In this document: positions 13,599-17,190 of the stretch, piece by piece
How positions within the stretch are numbered: the first letter of the stretch is position 1
How the letters are laid out: each line of letters opens with the position of its first letter
From: Deltaproteobacteria bacterium
Lineage (GTDB): Bacteria; Desulfobacterota; Desulfobulbia; Desulfobulbales; SURF-16
Assembly (NCBI GenBank): GCA_029939635.1
Contig: JAOZSN010000052.1
Coordinates: forward strand, 1 to 17,190
DNA length: 17,190 nucleotides
Direction: 5' to 3'
Made by a program: the position numbers and the translations under genes
The notes under the pieces: model-generated
Database searches by the model: none
What the model was told of the DNA's origin: nothing
What the model saw: only the letters and a program-made list of their open reading frames with translations

Positions 13599-15359
13599 AT
13601 GAATACCAAACCAGCACTGGCTACCATCCTCTTTCCCTTGCTTCTGGCAGTGGTTATTGGTGGTTTAGCTGGTCTTGGGGCGGTATTCTTTCGTTGGCTC
13701 ATTGAGCTGGGCATCACGTTGTTTTGGCCAGGCCAGGGTGGTTTTTTGGATCAATATGATCTTGCCCCCTGGTACTGGCGCCTTGCTGTGCCCGTTGTGG
13801 CTGGTCTAATCCTTGGGCCGCTGCTCCATTTTGTCGCTCCAGAGATTCGTGGCCCTGGTGTTCCCGAGGTCATGGCCTCACTGGCCCTACGCGACGGCAT
13901 CATCCGTCATCGCGTCACCATGGCCAAGAGTTTCGCCACTGCCACCTTTATTGCTGCAGGCTGTTCCTTGGGCAGAGAAGGTCCCATTGTCCAGATTGGC
14001 TCTTCCATTGGCTCTTCCTTAAGCCAGTTATTTCGTCTTGGTCCAGATCATCGCAAACTGGCGGTGGCCTGTGGGGCAGCTGCTGGTATTGCTGCAACCT
14101 TTCAGGCCCCCATGGCCGGCACCCTCTTTGTGGTTGAAATCCTCCTCTTTGACCTGGAGGTGGCCTCCTTGTCCAATATAGTTATTGCTGCAGTAACAGG
14201 TACCTTGGTGGCCAAATCGTTCTGGTCAGATGGTGCCCTTTTTCAGACTCCTGTTTTCACCCTTTCCCACCCAGCAGAGCTACTGGTCTATCTGGCCTTA
14301 GGTGTTCTGGCCGGTTTACTCAGTCTGCTCTTTATGTCGGCTATCTTTGCTCTCACTAAAGCCTTATCCAAATTGAATATCCCTGGTTGGTTAACCCCGG
14401 CCTTAGGAGGTCTTACTATTGGTCTTATTGGTCTCAGTTGCCCAGAGGCCTTGGGCGTAGGCTATGACACCATGAACCAGGCCTTGCATGGTCATATGCT
14501 GTTAGCTTCAGTGGCATTACTCCTGCTCGTAAAACTCATCGCCACCTCAGCCTGTATCGGTTCAGGCATGAGCGGTGGTATATTTGCGCCGTCCCTCTTT
14601 CTTGGTGCCATGCTTGGCGCTCTTTGGGGGCAACTGGTTCTCTCTTTCTGGGCAGGGCCTACTCTGCTGCCGGCTTACTGTGCCTTGGTGGGTATGGGAG
14701 CAGTGGTGGCTGGCACCACACTGGCACCCATTACCGCCATTCTGACAATCTTTGAGTTAAGCTATAATTACGAGATCATCCTGCCCCTCATGCTGGCCTG
14801 TATCCCCAGCATTATTATTGTCCGACTCTTGCACGGCTTTTCCATTTATGAGACACGGCTGCTCATGGATGGCATCCGGATTGTCCGGGGCCATGATGCC
14901 AACCGCCTACGTGCCCTAAAGATCCGCGATTATATCTGTAAAAACTTTACCAGCCTGCCAGAAGATACACCCCTTGCCGAAATCATGACCGAGGTAATGA
15001 CAAACCCCTTTCCCCATTTTGTCATCACAAAGCCAGACGGACAGCTAGCCGGTGTTCTCACCCTGCGTGATGTCCGGGCCTTGCTGGCTCAACCAGGCCC
15101 TGCTGATCCCACCATCACCGCCGCTGATCTCATGAAAACAGAGATAGCAACGGTAAACGAAGATGATAATATGGAGGATGCCTTTCATCTCTTCAGCAAT
15201 CATCATTTTTCTTTCTTGCCAGTGCTCTCCTCCGTGAAACAAAATAAGACCATTGGCTGTCTGAAAAAAGATGACTTGATTACTGCCTACAATCAACATA
15301 TCCTCAAGGATCATTGCCAGCTCGCCTCTAATTTTGTCTGCCATCTTCCCGACAAATAG
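13599..15359 (+). CDS. CLC-family anion channel or transporter with C-terminal CBS pair
   Basis: 586 residues. The N-terminal CLC core (about 1-420) carries the three anion-site motifs: GPGVP (85-89), GREGP (125-129, gating glutamate E127) and GGIFAP (326-331). Residues 440-498 and 508-570 form two CBS domains, a common regulatory tail that binds adenine nucleotides. At the inner proton site, the place of E203 in the E. coli exchanger is Ile181 (LFVVEILLF against LFIIEEM), which resembles channel-type CLCs. Pro86 in GPGVP replaces the Ser of GSGIP; in the plant AtCLCa protein this Pro favours nitrate. Substrate and mechanism are therefore open. It starts 8 bases after the ferredoxin stop, with GAGGTG as a weak ribosome site overlapping that gene's end. 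Confidence 0.93.
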   Translation: MNTKPALATILFPLLLAVVIGGLAGLGAVFFRWLIELGITLFWPGQGGFLDQYDLAPWYWRLAVPVVAGLILGPLLHFVAPEIRGPGVPEVMASLALRDGIIRHRVTMAKSFATATFIAAGCSLGREGPIVQIGSSIGSSLSQLFRLGPDHRKLAVACGAAAGIAATFQAPMAGTLFVVEILLFDLEVASLSNIVIAAVTGTLVAKSFWSDGALFQTPVFTLSHPAELLVYLALGVLAGLLSLLFMSAIFALTKALSKLNIPGWLTPALGGLTIGLIGLSCPEALGVGYDTMNQALHGHMLLASVALLLLVKLIATSACIGSGMSGGIFAPSLFLGAMLGALWGQLVLSFWAGPTLLPAYCALVGMGAVVAGTTLAPITAILTIFELSYNYEIILPLMLACIPSIIIVRLLHGFSIYETRLLMDGIRIVRGHDANRLRALKIRDYICKNFTSLPEDTPLAEIMTEVMTNPFPHFVITKPDGQLAGVLTLRDVRALLAQPGPADPTITAADLMKTEIATVNEDDNMEDAFHLFSNHHFSFLPVLSSVKQNKTIGCLKKDDLITAYNQHILKDHCQLASNFVCHLPDK

Positions 15360-15395
15360 AACTCATCATAAGCTCCGTGCTAGAAGGAATTCACC

Positions 15396-16091
15396 ATGTC
15401 CGTTGTTGCTGCCGCTAACCTTGTAAAGACCTACCAGGCTGGAGAAATCTCTGTCCAGGCCATTACCGGGGTTGATTTCACCATTGAACCAGCCTCCTTT
15501 GTCTGCTTTGTCGGTCCTTCGGGCAGCGGCAAATCCACCCTGCTAAATATGATTGGTTGCCTGGATCCACCGACCTCTGGCAGCCTTAGTGTGGCAGGCC
15601 AGGATATCACCCATCTTAATCGCCAACAGGCCGCTCGTTTTCGTGGAGAGCATATTGGTTTTGTCTTTCAGGACTTTAACCTCATCCCGGTACTAACTGT
15701 CTTTGAAAATATTGAATATCCCTTGCAGATGGTGCAAAACTGGCCTATAGCCAAACGCCGTGCCAAGGTGGAGGAACTCCTTGAGGCTGTTGGTATGAGT
15801 GATCAGGGTAATAAATACCCCCGTCAAATATCTGGTGGCCAAAAACAGCGTGTAGCCGTGGCCCGCGCCTTAACAACCAATGCCAAGCTGGTGCTGGCCG
15901 ACGAACCCACCGCCAATCTTGATCACAGCACTGCCAATCATATTATTGCTCTGATGAAAAAAATGCGTGATGAGTTTAACACCACCTTTATCTTCTCCAC
16001 CCATGATCCCAAGGTGGTAAAAAACGCCGAGACCATCTTCACCCTAGAAGATGGTCAACTGAGCCAGGAAAGAGGTGAAAGCCATGACTAA
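15396..16091 (+). CDS. ABC transporter ATP-binding protein, LolD/MacB type
   Basis: 231 residues. Walker A GPSGSGKST (40-48), Q-loop Q92 in FVFQDFNLIP, signature ISGGQKQR (145-152), Walker B LVLADEP with catalytic E170, D-loop ANLD, and switch histidine H203 in FSTHDP. Size and sequence fit the MacB/LolD/FtsE clade, which powers FtsX-like permeases in lipoprotein release, efflux or envelope signalling rather than by classical substrate translocation. An AAGGA site precedes ATG 15396. The end overlaps the permease start by 8 bases. Which substrate is handled cannot be told without the rest of the operon. Confidence 0.93.
   Translation: MSVVAAANLVKTYQAGEISVQAITGVDFTIEPASFVCFVGPSGSGKSTLLNMIGCLDPPTSGSLSVAGQDITHLNRQQAARFRGEHIGFVFQDFNLIPVLTVFENIEYPLQMVQNWPIAKRRAKVEELLEAVGMSDQGNKYPRQISGGQKQRVAVARALTTNAKLVLADEPTANLDHSTANHIIALMKKMRDEFNTTFIFSTHDPKVVKNAETIFTLEDGQLSQERGESHD
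16031..16056 (+). other. Perfect 10-bp hairpin near the 3' end of the ABC ATPase gene
   Basis: GACCATCTTC (16031-16040) and GAAGATGGTC (16047-16056) are exact reverse complements around a 6-base loop. It lies in coding sequence 27 bases before the overlapping permease start. Confidence 0.5.
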
Positions 16092-17190
16092 TATTTTCAA
16101 ATTAGCATTCCGTAACCTGCTGCGCTATAAAAGACGAACCCTGCTCACCTCCATGCTCATCTCCCTTGGCGTATTATCTGTGTTGCTCTTTACCTCGGTA
16201 TCTGGGTCGTTTAAATCCATGATGATTGGCCAAATTACTGATTCCATGATGGGCCATATCCAGATCCACCGGAAAGGCTATCTGGCCTCCATCGATAGCC
16301 TGCCGTTAGATCGAAATCTTACTGGTAAACAGATCAGCAAGGTCAGCAAAACATTGGAGGGCAATGAGGCAATTGAAGCCTTTTCCATGCGTATCCGCCT
16401 AGGTGCCATGTTTAGTAATTTCACTAGCACTACCAATATCCGTCTCAATGCCGTTAATCCCCAGCAGGAACTGGCCACCGTACCCATGCTGGCTGATCGT
16501 ATTATTGCTGGTGACAAAAAAGGTTTACTCAAACAGGGCGAAATCCTGGTACCTGAACTCATTGCCAAGGGCATGAAGGTAAAGGTAGGAGATGCCATTG
16601 TTTTAGTAGCGACAAACAAGGATGGCTCGGTCAATGGTCAACCCTTTACGGTACGTGGTATCCTGGAGGGTATCTCTGGCCCTGGTGGCCGAGATGGTAT
16701 GATTCACATTAAGGATGCTATCTCTCTATTGCGCATGGATAAAAAAGAGGTAAGCGAGGTCGCCATTCGCCTCCATGACATGAAGTCCTTGCCAGCTGCT
16801 CTAGGCAGTCTCAAGGGAGATCTTGGATCTCTGAAAAATAAGCGGGGTAAACCACTTTTTGAGATCCATAGCTGGCAGAAGCTCTCACCCTTTTATAATA
16901 TTGCCCGCATGATTGATTTGATGACCTTTTTTATCAAAATCATGCTGGTGGCCATTGTTCTGGTGAGTATCATGAATGTTATGATCATGGCAGTCTATGA
17001 GCGCATTAATGAAATTGGCACCATTGCCGCCATCGGCACCCAGCCCGGCCAGATCCTCTCTCTTTTTATTGTTGAAGGATTTCTACTTGGAGTGGTGGGC
17101 AGCTTTATTGGTACAGCCTTTAGTCTTATAGGTATTGGCATCATGAATGCCACCCAGATTGCGGATGAACCCTTTGTCTCAATGGGCATT
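16084..17190 (+). CDS. FtsX-like ABC transporter permease (LolC/MacB type), 3' end missing
   Basis: 369 codons are visible and the frame is open at the window end. TM1 is at about 20-42 after a basic N-terminus (RNLLRYKRRTLLTSMLISLGVLSVLLF), the usual start of these permeases. A large extracytoplasmic domain follows (about 43-275, MacB_PCD-like), then the beginning of the FtsX domain: a TM helix (MTFFIKIMLVAIVLVSIMNVM), the cytoplasmic coupling stretch YERINEIGTIAAIGTQPGQI, which includes the family's E-I-G-x-x-x-A-x-G pattern, and another TM helix. It overlaps the ATPase gene by 8 bases, so the two products are coupled. It lies either in a macrolide/lipid-type exporter or a lipoprotein-release-like complex. 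Confidence 0.92.
   Translation, partial: MTNIFKLAFRNLLRYKRRTLLTSMLISLGVLSVLLFTSVSGSFKSMMIGQITDSMMGHIQIHRKGYLASIDSLPLDRNLTGKQISKVSKTLEGNEAIEAFSMRIRLGAMFSNFTSTTNIRLNAVNPQQELATVPMLADRIIAGDKKGLLKQGEILVPELIAKGMKVKVGDAIVLVATNKDGSVNGQPFTVRGILEGISGPGGRDGMIHIKDAISLLRMDKKEVSEVAIRLHDMKSLPAALGSLKGDLGSLKNKRGKPLFEIHSWQKLSPFYNIARMIDLMTFFIKIMLVAIVLVSIMNVMIMAVYERINEIGTIAAIGTQPGQILSLFIVEGFLLGVVGSFIGTAFSLIGIGIMNATQIADEPFVSMGI

Noticed and set aside
16275..16301. AGGCTATC / GATAGCCT inverted repeat in the ABC permease gene
   Set aside because: 8-bp stem with an 11-base loop inside coding sequence, with no positional relation to a gene junction; weaker than the other hairpins.
1..17190. CRISPR array, insertion sequence or transposase gene
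   Set aside because: No regularly spaced repeats and no transposase or integrase motifs are present on either strand.

Overview
All recognisable genes in this window lie on the + strand, and most code for machinery that moves ions or solutes across the membrane. The moderate base composition, the universal stress protein/kinase-like pair, a low-potential bis-[4Fe-4S] ferredoxin, the split permease and an alternative Na+-type ATPase together suggest an anaerobic Gram-negative bacterium. A marine or sediment sulfate reducer of the Desulfobacterota (Desulfobulbales type) is my best guess. No rRNA or other phylogenetic marker is present, so this is inference.

Region 1 (1-2897): the C-terminal end of a universal stress protein, a protein-kinase-like protein with altered catalytic motifs, a CPA2-type cation/H+ antiporter carrying an Asp-Asp pair, and a small two-CBS protein. 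The antiporter and CBS genes overlap by 4 nt. The CBS gene overlaps the first ATPase gene.

Region 2 (2884-9356): a complete N-type ATPase operon in its diagnostic order atpD-C-Q-R-B-E-F-A-G. Neighbouring genes overlap or lie within a few bases of each other, and there is no separate delta gene. The c subunit has a full Na+-type ligand set plus a second carboxylate. The b subunit is long, and its C-terminus looks like the delta C-terminal domain (b-delta fusion). Because the antiporter and CBS genes run straight into atpD, the cluster reads as one unit for Na+/H+ (or H+) balance: ATP-driven export, an exchanger and an adenine-nucleotide-type sensor.

Region 3 (9357-11136): a two-TM K+ channel with an RCK (TrkA) domain, then about 550 bases with no recognised gene but with three copies of a TAGTTATTCA-like motif in direct and inverted orientation.

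Region 4 (11137-13336): a permease of the predicted permease/ArsP-like superfamily encoded as two overlapping half-genes, followed by a polytopic membrane protein I do not firmly recognise.

Region 5 (13337-15359): a hairpin with a T-run directly in front of the ribosome binding site of a small ferredoxin, then a CLC protein with two CBS domains. Its motifs (GPGVP, and Ile at the inner proton-glutamate position) are not those of the model Cl-/H+ exchanger.

Region 6 (15396-17190): an ABC ATPase of the LolD/MacB type overlapping an FtsX-like permease that runs off the end.

The features most worth a second look are the antiporter-CBS-N-ATPase fusion operon, the b-delta subunit, several long perfect or near-perfect hairpins inside coding sequence (atpD, atpA, the antiporter and the ABC ATPase), the split permease, and the hairpin at the start of the ferredoxin gene.
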